The notes below the pieces were generated by a model. It was not told the origin of the DNA, did not search any database, and worked only from the letters and a program-made list of their open reading frames with translations. A program made the position numbers and the translations under genes. A stretch of 64,000 bases of DNA from Ailurus styani (Eukaryota > Chordata > Mammalia > Carnivora > Ailuridae). Where the stretch lies: the NCBI GenBank assembly GCA_002007465.1, contig LNAC01000137.1, positions 1,283,821 to 1,347,820 on the forward strand, written 5' to 3'. Shown here piece after piece: positions 45,842 through 56,893 of this stretch; the first letter of the stretch is position 1; each line of letters begins with the position of its first letter.

Positions 45842-46050
45842 TTTCTTTTTTTTTAAGATTTTATTTATTTATTTGACAGAGAGATAGAGAGCACAAGTAG
45901 GCAGAGCGGCAGGCAGAAGGAGAGGGAGAAGCAGGCTTTTGGCCCAGCAGGGAGCTAAGGAGTTCCAATGTGGAACTGGATCCCAGGACGCTGGGATCAT
46001 GACCTGAGCCGAAGGCAGCTGCTTAACTGACTGAGCCACCCAGGCGTCCT
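45842..46050 (-). mobile_element. Can-SINE in L1
   Basis: Antisense element ending GAGCCACCCAGGCGTCCT, with a 13-bp duplication (GATTCATCAGTCT) at 45828 and 46051. Confidence 0.96.
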
Positions 46051-46370
46051 GATTCATCAGTCTTATATATTCAGTGCTCATCACATCACATGTCTTCCTT
46101 AATGCCTATCACCTAGTTACCCCAGTGCCCCAGCCCTTCTCCCCTCCAGCAACCTCAGTATGCTTCTTATGATTAAGAGTCTCTTATGGTTTGTCTCCCT
46201 CTCTGGTTTTGTCTTGTTTTGTTTTTTCCTCTCTTCCCCTATGATCCTCTGTTTTATTTCTTAAATTCCACATATGAGTGAAATCATATATTTGTCTTTC
46301 TCTGAGTGACTTATTTCACTTAGCATAATGCCCTCTACTTCCATCCATATAGCTGCAAATGGCAAGATTT

Positions 46371-46404
46371 CTTTTTTTTTAGATTATTTATTTATTTATT
46401 TAAC

Positions 46405-46444
<40 letters not shown>

Positions 46445-46594
46445 CACAAGCAAGGGGAACAGCTGGCAGAGGGAGAGGGAGAAGCAGGCTCCCCAAGGAG
46501 CAGGGAGCCCAATGCGGGGCTAAATCTCAGGACCCCAGGATCATGACCTGAGACGAAGCCAGTTGCTTAACCACCTGAGCCACCCAAGCACCCC
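46371..46594 (-). mobile_element. Can-SINE in L1, with expanded GA tract
   Basis: Antisense element with an enlarged (GA)n stretch at 46407-46440. Head GAGCCACCCAAGCACCCC at 46594. Confidence 0.94.
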
Positions 46595-46609
46595 AAGATT
46601 TCATTTTTT

Positions 46610-46798
46610 AAAGATTTTATTTATTTATTTGACACAGAGAGGGAGAGAGAGTGAGCACAATCAGGGGAAGTGGCAAGGAGAGGGAGAAGCAGGCTCCCAC
46701 TGAGCAGAGAGCCTGATGCAGGACCTGATCCCAGGACCCCAGGACCATGACTCGAATTGAAGGCAGACGCCCAAGCAACTGAACCACCCAGGTGCACC
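46610..46798 (-). mobile_element. Can-SINE in L1, adjacent to the previous
   Basis: Antisense element ending CCACCCAGGTGCACC. The target AGATTTCATTTTT is present at about 46596 and 46800, and a third AGATTTC lies before the previous SINE, which shows two successive insertions at one site. Confidence 0.94.
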
Positions 46799-46831
46799 TA
46801 GATTTCATTTTTTGTTGGTTGAGTGCTATTC

Positions 46832-46833
<2 letters not shown>

Positions 46834-46879
<46 letters not shown>
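46834..46879. repeat. (TG)n microsatellite
   Basis: About 23 uninterrupted GT units inside the L1 fragment. Confidence 0.97.
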
Positions 46880-46881
<2 letters not shown>

Positions 46882-47239
46882 ATCTGGGCTCTTTCCACAG
46901 TTTGGCTATTGTGGCTGATGTAGACATTGCTGCTATAATAAACATTAGGGTGCAGGTGCCCCTTCAGATCACTACATTTGTATCTTTGGGGTAAGTACCT
47001 AGTACTACAATTTTGCTGGGTCACAGGGTAGCTCTATTTTTAACTTTCTGAGGAATTCCATACTGTTTTCTGAAGTGGCTGCACCAGCTTGCATTCCCAC
47101 AAACAGTGTAGGAGAGTTCCCCTTTCTCCGCAACCCTGCCAACATCTATTGTCTCCTGACTTGTTAATTTTAGCCAGTCTAACTGGTGTGAGGTGGTACC
47201 TCATTATGGTTTTGCTTTGTATTTCCCTGAAGCCAAGTG

Positions 47240-48290
47240 ACCAAAAATTCATTTTTAAAAGGGAATCAACACATGTATCTAATAATACTGAGAGGTCTGA
47301 CTGAAAGCAACTTGGGGGTAGTGGCAAAGAGGGGCAGATGACATCCTTGACTGAGGATACAGGAGGGTCTCCTTGGCAATTACTCTGCCAGAGCCTTTGA
47401 AGATATTCTGATACTATCTGCTTAAGCATTTCCCAAAAGCAAAGGAAAGAAAACCCAGTTGGAAACACCTGAGTACAACAGAAACTTATTTTTCATTGTT
47501 TCTTCTAAATTTTTATGAAACCAAAACATAATTGGATGGGTTATCTTTTAGTATCATTTGGTTTCTTCCCTGCCACCTCACACCTCAAAAGATCTCATGT
47601 CTAAATCTTCCCAGAGATCAAATGTGTAGTCCATTGCATAAGGGATTGACCTAGATTTAGCTTTACTTGACAATTAAAAGTTAAAGGCAAGGAACCGAAC
47701 CAAAAATAGAACAACCTTGAAAAACATTATCCCAGATTTTGGTGTGCTTGATTTATAGTACTGAACACATAGTGGTGGCTGAATAGGAACTCCGCATTCA
47801 TTTGGGCTCAAATTGCTTTCAAAATTATACAGGCAATGTTCTCTATTCAAAACAATGCTCTACTTTCAAGAATCTTAACATTTTAATTTTCTAGAAGCAA
47901 ATAAATATTCTATGAATTTGGGGGGAAATTTACTGTAGGTCATTGTTTTTAGTCTTGACAAGAAGATGTAAATCTATGCATTTTATATCTATATCTATGC
48001 TTAATTTCCTTGATATGGCCTGCCTCCCAGCTGAAATGCCTCCCAAGCCTTTCCAGCCTTGAAGGAGGAAACCAAGGACAATTTAGGGTGGGCTGGGAGT
48101 TTTGCATCAAGGAGAGGTATGATCCTTTGCATAAATACTTCAGCTTCTTCTCAGGAGGGTTGGAATGAACCAGATGAATATAACTATACTAAAGTCAACT
48201 ACAGGGACTCCTACTTTAGCCAATATCAAAGCAAGATTGTGCTCTTAATTCTCAATCTTATTCATTTAAGGGTCAACCTGGTTTTTAAAA
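47240..48290. other. Intergenic, nothing recognised
   Basis: AT-rich single-copy DNA with no gene or clear repeat. Confidence 0.5.
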
Positions 48291-48760
48291 ATCATTATTT
48301 TTATTTTTTAATAAGTTATCCACACACGGTAGAAAAACTTACAATGCACCAAACAACATACTCAGAAAGATCCATCTTCTCCCCAGTTGCTCTCCAAAGA
48401 GGCAACTATTATTTTCTTGTGTATCAAGCTAGAGATATTCTATGCATTCATACCCTTATGCATGAACACACACATTTTCTCCTTGCACTCACTTCCTCAC
48501 CACTTCCCTATAACTCTTTCTCTTTTCTCACTTAATTCTGTATCTTGGAGATATATTATTCCAATCCTCTGTATTGAAGTACCAGATTTATTTAAATAGT
48601 TAAAAATAGTCTTTTGCTATTACAAACTAAAATGTAACAATAAATGTTCTTAAATATACATCATTTTGCATGAGTATGTGTCTATTTATTGGACAAGTGC
48701 CAAGAAGTAGAATTGCTAGTTCATAGGGTTCATGCATTTTTTTTAGAATTTTGAATGATA
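48290..48760 (-). mobile_element. Possible old L1 3' fragment
   Basis: AAAACTTACAATGCACCAAA, TTTTGCTATTACAAACTAAA, TAACAATAAATGTTCTTAAA and CAAGAAGTAGAATTGCTAGT resemble antisense L1M 3' sequence. Weak and diverged. Confidence 0.45.
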
Positions 48761-49760
48761 GGCTGTTTGATTAAATAGAACTATGTAGTAGTTCTTCTTT
48801 AATAAGATCATGGCTAGATAAATTAGTAGTGTCTCAGTGGTCAGAAGGGACCTCAAATTTTCCTTCTGAAAATGTCTCAACTAAGTGCAAACTATGAATC
48901 TCTGGAATGCATGGAAAAGGTACCACTTGGAGATAGGGGCCCACTTGTCAAAAGCAATGTCAAGGTGGACTCAGAGTGCTGCAGATTCTGATGGGCAACA
49001 GTAAACGTCCTTGGTGGCTTTGAAGTGTGACCTACAAGGGCTGCCAATGTTGTATACAGTAGGTGATGCTGCCTGCTATCAATTAGGCTGAACCATGTGT
49101 AATTGTAGATGTTAGACCCTTTTTTTTAAACCTACGGATAGTGCAATTTTCATTTTCTCTTCATCAGTGGTTCAATTAACATTAAGTGTGTTTGTTTGTT
49201 TGGTATACTAGGGAGAACTCCTTAGAGAATTTTTCTAGGGGGAGGTGGATTTTGATCCTGGAAAGTGCAGAGACAAAAGTACCAGGAAAAGTGGACAAGA
49301 GGATTGCAAATCAAGGATGTAGAATGCCTCAGGGTAAAGGCCCGCAGAAAAGGTAAGAGTGTGAATCAAAGGACTGATGTCTCAAATTTCTATAAGTTTT
49401 GAACTGAAACTGACATCCCAGTTTCCTGTGTAAAGCAGAAGATGGTCATGCCGCCAGCAGGATGGGGTGAGGGCAGGGGTGGCTTACCTCGCAAATATGT
49501 ACATCTGGCTTAAGGTTTTTAACCTCACAGCAGAAGCTGATGGGAATTGAAATTTTGGTCCATTTTGGGCTTTGGTACTGAAAACTTCAGTTCAACACTG
49601 CAGTCAATATTCGCTCTACCAGCATATACTTCAAAGTGGCCCTGAAGTTCATTATCTTAAATGGTTGCTAAGGGGATGATTATAGGGATTTCCCAGCACT
49701 TGGAGAAGAGTCATCCTGGAACACCCGGATAAATATACAATGAGGGAAAGAGCATTTCCT
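48760..49760. other. Intergenic, nothing recognised
   Basis: Moderate AT content, single-copy. No gene or clear repeat. Confidence 0.5.
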
Positions 49761-49778
49761 TTTAAAACTATAGATATA

Positions 49779-49986
49779 GGGGCGCCTGGGTGGCTCAGTG
49801 GGTTAAAGCCGCTGCCTTCGGCTCAGGTCATGATCCCAGGGTCCTGGGATCGAGGCCCACATCGGGCTCTCTGCTCAGCGGGGAGCCTGCTTCTTCCTCT
49901 CTCCTCTCTCCTCTCTCTCTGCCTGCTTCTCTGCCTACTTGTAATCTCTCTCTCTGTGTCAAATGAATAAATAAAATCTTAAAAAA
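49779..49986 (+). mobile_element. Can-SINE, young subfamily
   Basis: Near-consensus full-length element: GGGGCGCCTGGGTGGCTCAG, GGGTTAAAGCCGCTGCC, CTGCCTACTTGTAATCTCTC, tail AAATAAAATCTT. A perfect 15-bp duplication (AAAACTATAGATATA) on both sides marks it as recent. Confidence 0.98.
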
Positions 49987-50099
49987 AAACTATAGATATA
50001 ACCTCCTTTATAAACTGTAGCTATAATGTAACAACCTTGGAGAGAGTTTAGAAACAGAGTGGGGTAGGGGAGAACCCCACCTACGATCCCCACCCTCAC

Positions 50100-50560
50100 A
50101 AAACTAAATGTTTACAGCTCTAAATGTTTACATAATTTTTCCTACTCCTTGATCATTTGCTTTCATATTTTTATACCATTGCTGTCATAAGCTTTTTTCG
50201 TTTTACATCTCAGTTTTGCTAATTATCATTTTTTTTAAAGATTTTATTTATTTATTTGACACACAGAGAGAGATGAGATTACAAGTAGGCAGAGAGGCAG
50301 GCAGAGAGAGAGGAGGAAGCAGGCTCCCCGCCGAGCAGAGAGCCCGATGTGGGCCTCGATCCCAGGACCCTGGGATCATGACCTGAGCCGAAGGCAGCGG
50401 CTTTAACCCACTGAGCCACCCAGGCGCCCCAACTAATTATCATTTTAAATGGCTGCGTACTAGTCCCTGGAGTGGTTGTACTACAATTTGCCTATTCATT
50501 CCCCCCATTCTCAGACATCTCAGGTTGCTTCCAATTTCTTGATATTAAAGTGCCTTTAGA
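50100..50560 (-). mobile_element. Possible old L1 3' fragment around a SINE
   Basis: CATAATTTTTCCTACTCCTT, TTTTTATACCATTGCTGTCA, then TGGCTGCGTACTAGTCCCTG and TTTGCCTATTCATTCCC resemble antisense L1 3' sequence. Interrupted by a Can-SINE at 50232-50430. Confidence 0.4.
50232..50430 (-). mobile_element. Can-SINE, young subfamily
   Basis: Antisense near-consensus element ending AGCCACCCAGGCGCCCC, with a 14-bp duplication (CTAATTATCATTTT) at 50218 and 50433. Confidence 0.98.
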
Positions 50561-50689
50561 TCTCTGGGCCTGAAAATAGGCTCCCATCCATAGTTTTCTC
50601 TTATTAAAGTAAATTATCTGCCACATGGTTTCCCTCTGTCAACAGAGAAATCTATTTCTCTATTCTATTAATTCTAAAGGTGATAATAT

Positions 50690-50760
50690 GTATGGCAAAG
50701 TACTTAGACTAGTGCCTGGCAAATACTGAGTGCTATATAAACGTGAATTATTATTTTTGC
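50690..50760 (+). mobile_element. MIR 3' fragment
   Basis: GTACTTAGACTAGTGCCTGG, CAAATACTGAGTGCTATATA follow the MIR 3' consensus (cgcttagaacagtgcctggcac ... gcgctcaataaa). Confidence 0.6.
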
Positions 50761-51340
50761 CAGTCAATGTATTTTGTCACCAATGTCAGAAAAAGACCTG
50801 TAAATAAAGAAATAGAAAGAAAGGGCTGCTGGAGAGCTGGGGAGTCAATTGGCTAATTCCTTCACTTGCTCAGGGACTCCTCATCTACAACTGGCTCTGT
50901 TAATAAAGGAAGTTTCAACTCAGCTCACTGCCAGAAGGCAAAAGCTTTGGGGACAAACAGCAATTTCCCGGCACCAGCAAAAAATGTCCATGGAGAACCT
51001 TCTGTTGCCATCTTTTCCCTACTGAAAGAGCCTTTGAATAACAAAGGCTCATTTTGAGACTATGGCTCATATCAGTGATGAGGTTCTTTGTTTCCTGGAC
51101 TATCGGGTCCTGCTACAATTAGCTAAATGTCCTTTCCCCTCCTCACCCCTGAAATAAGAACTGAAGTTGGAGATGGGGTCAGGATGAAATGTAAATGATA
51201 GGTTTCTTAGGAAAGGTCACTAACAATTAGGAAATATAATCCATCCTCAAACATGAATAATACTAATTCTGGAAACTAGGAACTACTTATTAAGAGAAAG
51301 AAGTTGCAACATAATTACATAATTTACCTAAAACCCTCCA
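50760..51340. other. Intergenic, nothing recognised
   Basis: Single-copy DNA. No gene or clear repeat. Confidence 0.5.
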
Positions 51341-51835
51341 GGGCTTACCCACTACTTTAGTATAAAATCCTAAATTTTTTCCCTGACCTGTAAGATCTTG
51401 AAGGATCTAGCCCCTGCCTTCCTGTCTAGATCCCTCTCTGTGCCCTTTAACTCCACTTCGTGGTTTTCTTTCTCATGACTCTTTCCTTCCTTTAGGTCTT
51501 TATCGTGCTGTTCCTTCTGCCTGGAAGTGTCCCCTCTCTGCCGAAATCGTCCTCTTCCCCATCTAACACTACATTTCTAGTCTCAAGCTAAAACACGCTC
51601 CGCTCGAGAGAAGCCTTCTCTAACCATCAGAACAGGTTGGGTACCATGTGACATGCGCCTGGAGTGTCTTGTCTTTTGTATTATTCGTTATGATTGTTAT
51701 ACCTGTCAGATGTGAGTTCCATGAGTGTGGGAGACTCAGTTGTCTTCAGCACTGTTTCCCCAGTGCCCAGGACAGAGCAGACCCTCAAGAAATGTACAGA
51801 GGATAAACTGAATGAAAGAATGAATATTAGCTTTA
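51340..51835 (+). mobile_element. L2 3' end
   Basis: CTGCCTGGAAGTGTCCCCTC, GAAGCCTTCTCTAACCATCA, ATGTGAGTTCCATGAGTGTG and TCCCCAGTGCCCAGGACAGA, then AATGAAAGAATGAA, match the L2 3' order. Old CR1-type LINE fragment. Confidence 0.75.
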
Positions 51836-51966
51836 CCGAAGCTTACATTAAACATGCCCATAAATGTATAAATTATTAAAAAATTTTTTATTTTGAAATA
51901 AGCTCTGGTTTACAAATGAGCTGTAAGGAAAAGATGCTAGAGAGATCTTATAAATCCTGCAACCAG

Positions 51967-52167
51967 GGTGCCTGGGTGGCTCAGTGGGTTAAAGCCTCTG
52001 CTTTCAGCTCAGGTCATGATCTCAGCATCCTGGGATCGAGGCTCGCATCGGGCTCTCTGCTCAGCAGGGAGCCTGCTTCCTCCTCTCCCTGTCTCTCTGC
52101 CTGCCTCTCTGCCTACTTGTAATCCCTCTCTCTGTGTCAAATAAATAAATAAAATCTTAAAAAAAAA
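51967..52167 (+). mobile_element. Can-SINE, young subfamily
   Basis: Sense element with GGGTTAAAGCCTCTGC and CTGCCTACTTGTAATCCCTC. A 15-bp duplication (AAATCCTGCAACCAG) at 51952 and about 52167. Confidence 0.97.
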
Positions 52168-52368
52168 ATCCTGCAACCAGTTTCCTCTAGCGTTAACACT
52201 TTACAGAATGATAGGACATTTATTGAAACTAAGAAATTAACATTGATACTAGACAGTAAAATGCAGACATTATTCAGATTTTGCCATTAATGTCCTCTTT
52301 CTGTTCAGGATCCAGTCCACGTTACTTTTAGTTACTATGTCTTCTTGGTCTCTTCCTATTCATGACTT

Positions 52369-52452
52369 TCTTTTTTTTTTTTCTTTTAAGATTTTATTTA
52401 TTTATTTGACAGGGAGAGAGAGATTACAAGCAGGCAGAGAGAGAGGAAGAAA
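52369..52452 (-). mobile_element. Can-SINE, first copy, cut by an N join
   Basis: Tail half of an antisense SINE that breaks off at N 52453. The complete version is at 52850-53039. Confidence 0.9.
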
Positions 52453-52590
52453 NCAGGGTGCCTGGGTGGCTCAGTGGGTTAAAGCCTCTGCTTTCAGCTC
52501 AGGTCATGATCTCAGCATCCTGGGATCATGACCTGAGCCGAAGGCAGAGGCTTCAACCCACTGAGCCACCCAGGAGCCCTATTCATGAGN
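52453..52590. other. Chimeric mini-contig between single-N joins
   Basis: Between N at 52453 and N at 52590 lie 74 bp identical to the SINE head at 51964-52037, fused to 62 bp that match 52988-53049 with one mismatch. It joins two different SINEs at the shared GGGATC and has no sense as genomic order. See findings. Confidence 0.9.
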
Positions 52591-52929
52591 TACTTGTAAT
52601 CCCTCTCTCTGTGTCAAATAAATAAATAAAATCTTAAAAAAAAAATCCTGCAACCAGTTTCCTCTAGCGTTAACACTTTACAGAATGATAGGACATTTAT
52701 TGAAACTAAGAAATTAACATTGATACTAGACAGTAAAATGCAGACATTATTCAGATTTTGCCATTAATGTCCTCTTTCTGTTCAGGATCCAGTCCACGTT
52801 ACTTTTAGTTACTATGTCTTCTTGGTCTCTTCCTATTCATGACTTTCTTTTTTTTTTTTCTTTTAAGATTTTATTTATTTATTTGACAGGGAGAGAGAGA
52901 TTACAAGCAGGCAGAGAGAGAGGAAGAAA
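52591..52929. repeat. Exact second copy of 52114-52452
   Basis: 339 bp (SINE tail, 200 bp of L1M single-copy text, SINE start) repeated without a visible difference directly after a single N. Best explained as a false duplication by the assembler. Confidence 0.9.
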
Positions 52930-53039
52930 CAGGCTCCCCGCTGAGCAGGGAGCCTGATGCGGGCCTCGATCCCAGAACCCTGAGATCATGACCTGAGCCA
53001 AAGGCAGAGGCTTCAACCCACTGAGCCACCCAGGAGCCC
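52850..53039 (-). mobile_element. Can-SINE, complete copy
   Basis: Antisense element from TTTTCTTTTAAGATTTT to GAGCCACCCAGGAGCCCT. CTATTCATGA flanks it at about 52838 and 53039. Confidence 0.95.
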
Positions 53040-53470
53040 TATTCATGAGTTTCTTTTCTCTTTTTTTCTCTTTGTCTTTCATGACCTTGATGTTATTGAT
53101 AAGTAGTGGTTAGCTATTTTGTGGAATATCTCTCAATTTGGGTTTATCTGATGTTTCTTCATGATTTCTGGAGTTACGGGTTTGGGGGATGTATATCACA
53201 GAAGTGATGTGCCCCTCTTATTGTATTATGTTGGGGGGATACAAAATGTTGATATATCTTATTACAGTGATATTAACCTTCATCATCAGGTGGTGTCTGC
53301 CAGACTTTGCCATGAAGAGTTAGAATTTTTCTCTTTCCATATTTATTTGCTAGAGGTAAGTCATTAAGTTGAGTTCACATTGAAGGGAAGGGGAATGAAG
53401 TTCCACCTCTTGGAGACAGGAGAATCAAATATTTTGTGGACACACATTAAAACCACCACCACAATTTATT

Positions 53471-53534
53471 TTGGGGGAGATATTTTGAGTCTATGCTACT
53501 ATTTGGGGGAGATATTTTGAGTCTATGCTACTAT
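53471..53534. repeat. Tandem duplication, 2 x 32 bp
   Basis: TTGGGGGAGATATTTTGAGT plus CTATGCTACTAT at 53471-53502 is repeated at 53503-53534 without a change. It lies in the L1M 3' UTR, where the consensus has one copy. Confidence 0.93.
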
Positions 53535-53561
53535 TCTGTTTCTCCTTAAAATTTCATCCGC

Positions 53562-53750
53562 AGGACACCTGGGTGGCTCAGTCGGTTAAGCGTCTGCCTT
53601 CGACTCAGGTCATGATCCCTGGGTCCTGGGATCGAGTCCCAGGTTGGGCTCCTTGCTCAGCGAGGACCCTGCTTCTCCCTCTGCCTGCCTCTTTCCCTGC
53701 TTGTACTCTCTCTCTCTCTCTCTGAAAAATGAATAAAATCTTTAGAAAAA
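53562..53750 (+). mobile_element. Can-SINE (older subfamily)
   Basis: Sense head GGACACCTGGGTGGCTCAGT, CGGTTAAGCGTCTGCC, tail AAATGAATAAAATCTTTAG. Imperfect flanking duplication. Confidence 0.95.
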
Positions 53751-53789
53751 ACTTCGTCCACTAATTTTAGCATTTATTATTATGGTGTA

Positions 53790-54700
53790 AGTGGATTCAT
53801 TTTTGTACAAAGAATGCAAATTCTTGCTCATAAACTAAGTGAAAGTATTGTTCCTACTGCAGAGTACTCATTCTGGAGGAACGAGAATGAGGAGTTTGGG
53901 GATTTTGCTTTTTCTATTTTTCTAGCTGTAACTTTGAAGTCAATTCATAGCCCTTAATTTACAAGGTCAGTTCTCAGTTTTCAACTCAGACATTTTTTTT
54001 AATGAAAATTAAGACAAGAGAGCGAAAGAAATCAGAAGAGGTGCCAAGAGCAAAGTGAGGTGATTAAATAATTAGACAGAAATTAACAAGTGACAGAGAG
54101 GGTTGTTGTGTTTTCAGTTTCATTAGCAAATCTTATAACTTCTGGAATCTTAGATGTTACTCCATACACTAAGTCCTCATCCCTCACCCATGCTCTCTGT
54201 GGCATTGTAAAACAGATCACATGGTCAGTTCTGCTAAGAGAGACCAGGATGGTGAGAGAATGGAAGGACACGAACTTTATAAATAGTAAAGGTCTTACAA
54301 AGGGGAGAGGCTGGTATTATTATTATTATTATTATTCCAATTGCTCAATACAAAAAAGCAAGAACTTGGCAACACAACATTGCCTTGTTTCTTGGAACAA
54401 AAGTGGAGAATAACTTTGTCTCCATCTGCTCAGGACACTGAAAACAGGCTGAGTCTTTATTGAGTGTGTAATCTCCATGGGAAGTGGGATAGAATGAGGT
54501 GGAAGCCACACCAGAAAGAATCCTGAGTTCTATATTTAAAACAGTGGCAGGGGCTCTGGAAAAGCTTCAAAATCAAGAGGAAAAAACTCCACAGTGATAT
54601 CTGAACACCAAAGTGGGATTGTTAAATATTCAGAGGGTGAAAAACATGCAGATAGGAAACCATTCAAAAGATCAAGAGGAAGGTTATAATGCGCCTAAAG

Positions 54701-54732
<32 letters not shown>

Positions 54733-55120
54733 ACCTTTCCCCCCTCCCTTTAACAAATATTTCCTAACAGTACTGTGGAACCTTGACTCTTGACTCTGGG
54801 CTGCACCTTGCGTTCCAGATGACTTGTAAAGCAATGATTTATTGGTCCCAGAGCTAGTGAGCTTGGGAGCAGTTCAATAAGACAGTGTGGTCTGTGGGTC
54901 CTGAATCATTACTCTACCTGGCAACCTTACGACAGCTGCTGAATCTTGGAGAGGCAGGAGGAAACGATGTTGATTTATAGAAGGAGTGGAATTGTTTGTC
55001 AATGAAAATATAATTGTGCTTCTCCCAGGCTCAGGCTTCTACGGAATACCAGCTCAGCCTTCCCTGACAATTTAACATAGGCCAAAATTTGGAAAAGTGA
55101 GTGTTGTCTTGCAATTCCTT
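53790..55120. other. Intergenic with simple repeats
   Basis: (TTA)n at 54313-54336 and (AAAAC)n at 54701-54732. Otherwise single-copy, no gene. Confidence 0.55.
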
Positions 55121-55136
55121 AAGACCTTGTACTTTT

Positions 55137-55344
55137 GGGCGCCTGGGTGGCTCAGTGGGTTAAAGCCTCTGCTTTCGGCTCAGGTCATGATCTCAGGGTC
55201 CTGGGATCGAGGCCCGCATCGGGCTCTCTGCTCAGCAGGGAGCCTGCTTCCTCTTCTCCCTGTCTCTCTGCCTCCCTCTCTGCCTACTTGTAATCTCTCT
55301 CTCTCTGTGTCAAATAAATAAATAAAATCTTTAAAAAAAAAAAA
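55137..55344 (+). mobile_element. Can-SINE, young subfamily
   Basis: Sense near-consensus element starting GGGCGCCTGGGTGGCTCAGT. Perfect 16-bp duplication (AAGACCTTGTACTTTT) at 55121 and 55345. Confidence 0.98.
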
Positions 55345-55579
55345 AAGACCTTGTACTTTTGTTAAATGTTTCATGATAGTTCTGTTAATACACTTTCTAT
55401 AAGAGAATTAGTATAAACCTCTCCTTTATAGTCTATAATCTTCTGCACAATGGTAGTAAAATGACGCTCCAGTGGTGAGTGGGATACATAGTACACAAAT
55501 TATATATCTTTATAAAAGTAGTTTTGTATTTTGTAAATAATCACAATGCCTGCCTATGTGTACATACGTGATATGACAT

Positions 55580-55715
55580 GCATAGTTTCATTTGCTCTTT
55601 ACAACAACAATGTGCCTTGCACATTTTGAGAAAGGAGGAAACTGAGACTCAGAAACCTTAGGTAACTTCGTTGAGGTTAACCAGAGAGTAGCAGAGCTAG
55701 TAGCCCAAGATTGAA
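55580..55715 (-). mobile_element. MIR remnant
   Basis: GAGGAAACTGAGACTCAGAA, CTTAGGTAACTTCGTTGAGG and AGTAGCAGAGCTAGTAGCCC follow the antisense MIR core order. Confidence 0.7.
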
Positions 55716-56890
55716 ATGGGGCCCCTTGCCTAGTCTTTCCACTGCACTGGCCCCTCTCGATAAGAGTCTTGTTCCGCTAGTTTCCTGTGACCCACTGAAC
55801 AATAAAAGAAGTGCATGCATTGCGGACTTTGGAAGGATCAATCAAAAGCAATTCTATTTTCTCTACATTAAGCATCAAAAAATTAAAAGCCATTCAGGCT
55901 TGTACCGTAGATAGACAGATAATAAGCTGTGACCGCTCTTAAGTAGAGCCTCCCCAGGAAGATGCTCTCAGCTCTGGGGGACAGATGCATGAATAAATAG
56001 TCAAACCCCAGCATAAGAACAATTCTGCTCAGGACCACGGATGGGGCTGCTCAGAGAAAGTGGGTATGATGCTCCAATGGACTCCAGAGTCCAGAGGTTC
56101 AAAGTCAGAGCAGGGAGAGCCTTGTGTAGGGCACGGCACTTTGGGAGGAGATTTAAACCAGCAGAGAAGGTAATTACCTGAGTAGGAAATGGGCTGCAAT
56201 TTACTTTCTCCAAAGGTGTACATTCTTTGCTTACTAAAAAGGCATTTGCTTTCAGTACAATAAATGGAGTTCAGTACAATAAATGGATTTTCTCATCCTT
56301 GCAATGGATTTTAAAATCCAACTGATGTGACTTGAGCTATAATTTTTTTCAATCCTACTATAATATATATATGTAATATATATACACATGAAAATATATA
56401 TCCCTAATTTACAATATACTATATATTGTAATATATGAGGATTAAAAACACATATATATATTTAGCTGTGTGTTATAGTTTTATAGTTATTATGTATTAT
56501 TATAATGGATTAGATGTTAATGGTCTTCTATCCAGTAAGTTAATGTAGGGTAGCGTACCTGTTCAGAGTACCAATTTTCTTCTGATTAGGCCTGCAGTCT
56601 GAAGTTGCTTGTAGGAGAAATAAGAACAAGGTTTCAGCTGTTCTAATTAGGTGCAGCCCTTATTAAGAAGAGGATCTGGTGTAAAGAGTGAGTGATATAA
56701 TCGAATCCCAGCAATTACTTATATCCACATTCAGTGTTTATAATGCTGGTCTTCCAAGTATTTCCAAATACACAAAAGAACTTTTACTTGTTGAAGGCCT
56801 TTACTGAAGATGATTCCAAGATACCAATAAGGCTCAAGATTTGTGGAAAAATGCGAACACTTAATATTCGCACTGATAAATAAACTCTTT
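55715..56890. other. Intergenic; short tandem repeat and TA-rich DNA
   Basis: A 2 x 19-bp tandem (TTCAGTACAATAAATGGAG) at 56251-56288, and an AT/TA-rich low-complexity stretch at 56360-56465. No gene. Confidence 0.55.
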
Positions 56891-56893
56891 CTG

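Larger units (their letters stand above)
45770..47240 (-). mobile_element. L1 3' end, 5'-truncated, with three SINE insertions
   Basis: The plus strand reads as antisense L1: TTTCAGAGGTACAGATTTGT (3' end), CACATATGAGTGAAATCATA, CTACTTCCATCCATATAGCT, then after the SINEs TTTGGCTATTGTGGCTGATG, AATAAACATTAGGGTGCAGG, AACTGGTGTGAGGTGGTACC. These are the 3' UTR and ORF2 end in correct order. SINEs at 45842-46050, 46371-46594 and 46610-46798 interrupt it, and a (TG)n lies inside. Carnivoran L1 fragment, no intact ORF. Confidence 0.88.
51850..53790 (-). mobile_element. L1M-type 3' UTR, with SINEs and a false duplication
   Basis: TTTTTTATTTTGAAATAAGC, GAAATTAACATTGATACTAG, TTAATGTCCTCTTTCTGTTC, AGGATCCAGTCCACGTTACT, TCATGACCTTGATGTTATTG, TTGGGTTTATCTGATGTTTC, GGTGGTGTCTGCCAGACTTT and TTGGGGGAGATATTTTGAGT follow the antisense of old L1M 3' UTRs in order. 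Can-SINEs interrupt it, and 52114-52452 is repeated exactly at 52591-52929 (assembly artefact). Confidence 0.8.

Noticed and set aside
47040..47468. 142-codon minus-strand frame with L1 ORF2-like text
   Set aside because: Its C-terminal half is the degraded end of L1 ORF2 read in its sense direction (the stretch near 47040-47240); the rest is unique DNA. Not a functional gene.
49740..49970. Recurrent 60-80 codon frames with G-A-W-V-A-Q-W-V-K-A type starts
   Set aside because: The same frame appears in many places because it is the translated Can-SINE; not a protein family.
49779..49986. tRNA-like head of Can-SINEs as tRNA genes
   Set aside because: The heads are tRNA-Lys derived but lack an intact cloverleaf and are followed by CT-rich and A-rich SINE parts with target duplications. 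They are retroposons, not tRNA genes. This holds for all copies.
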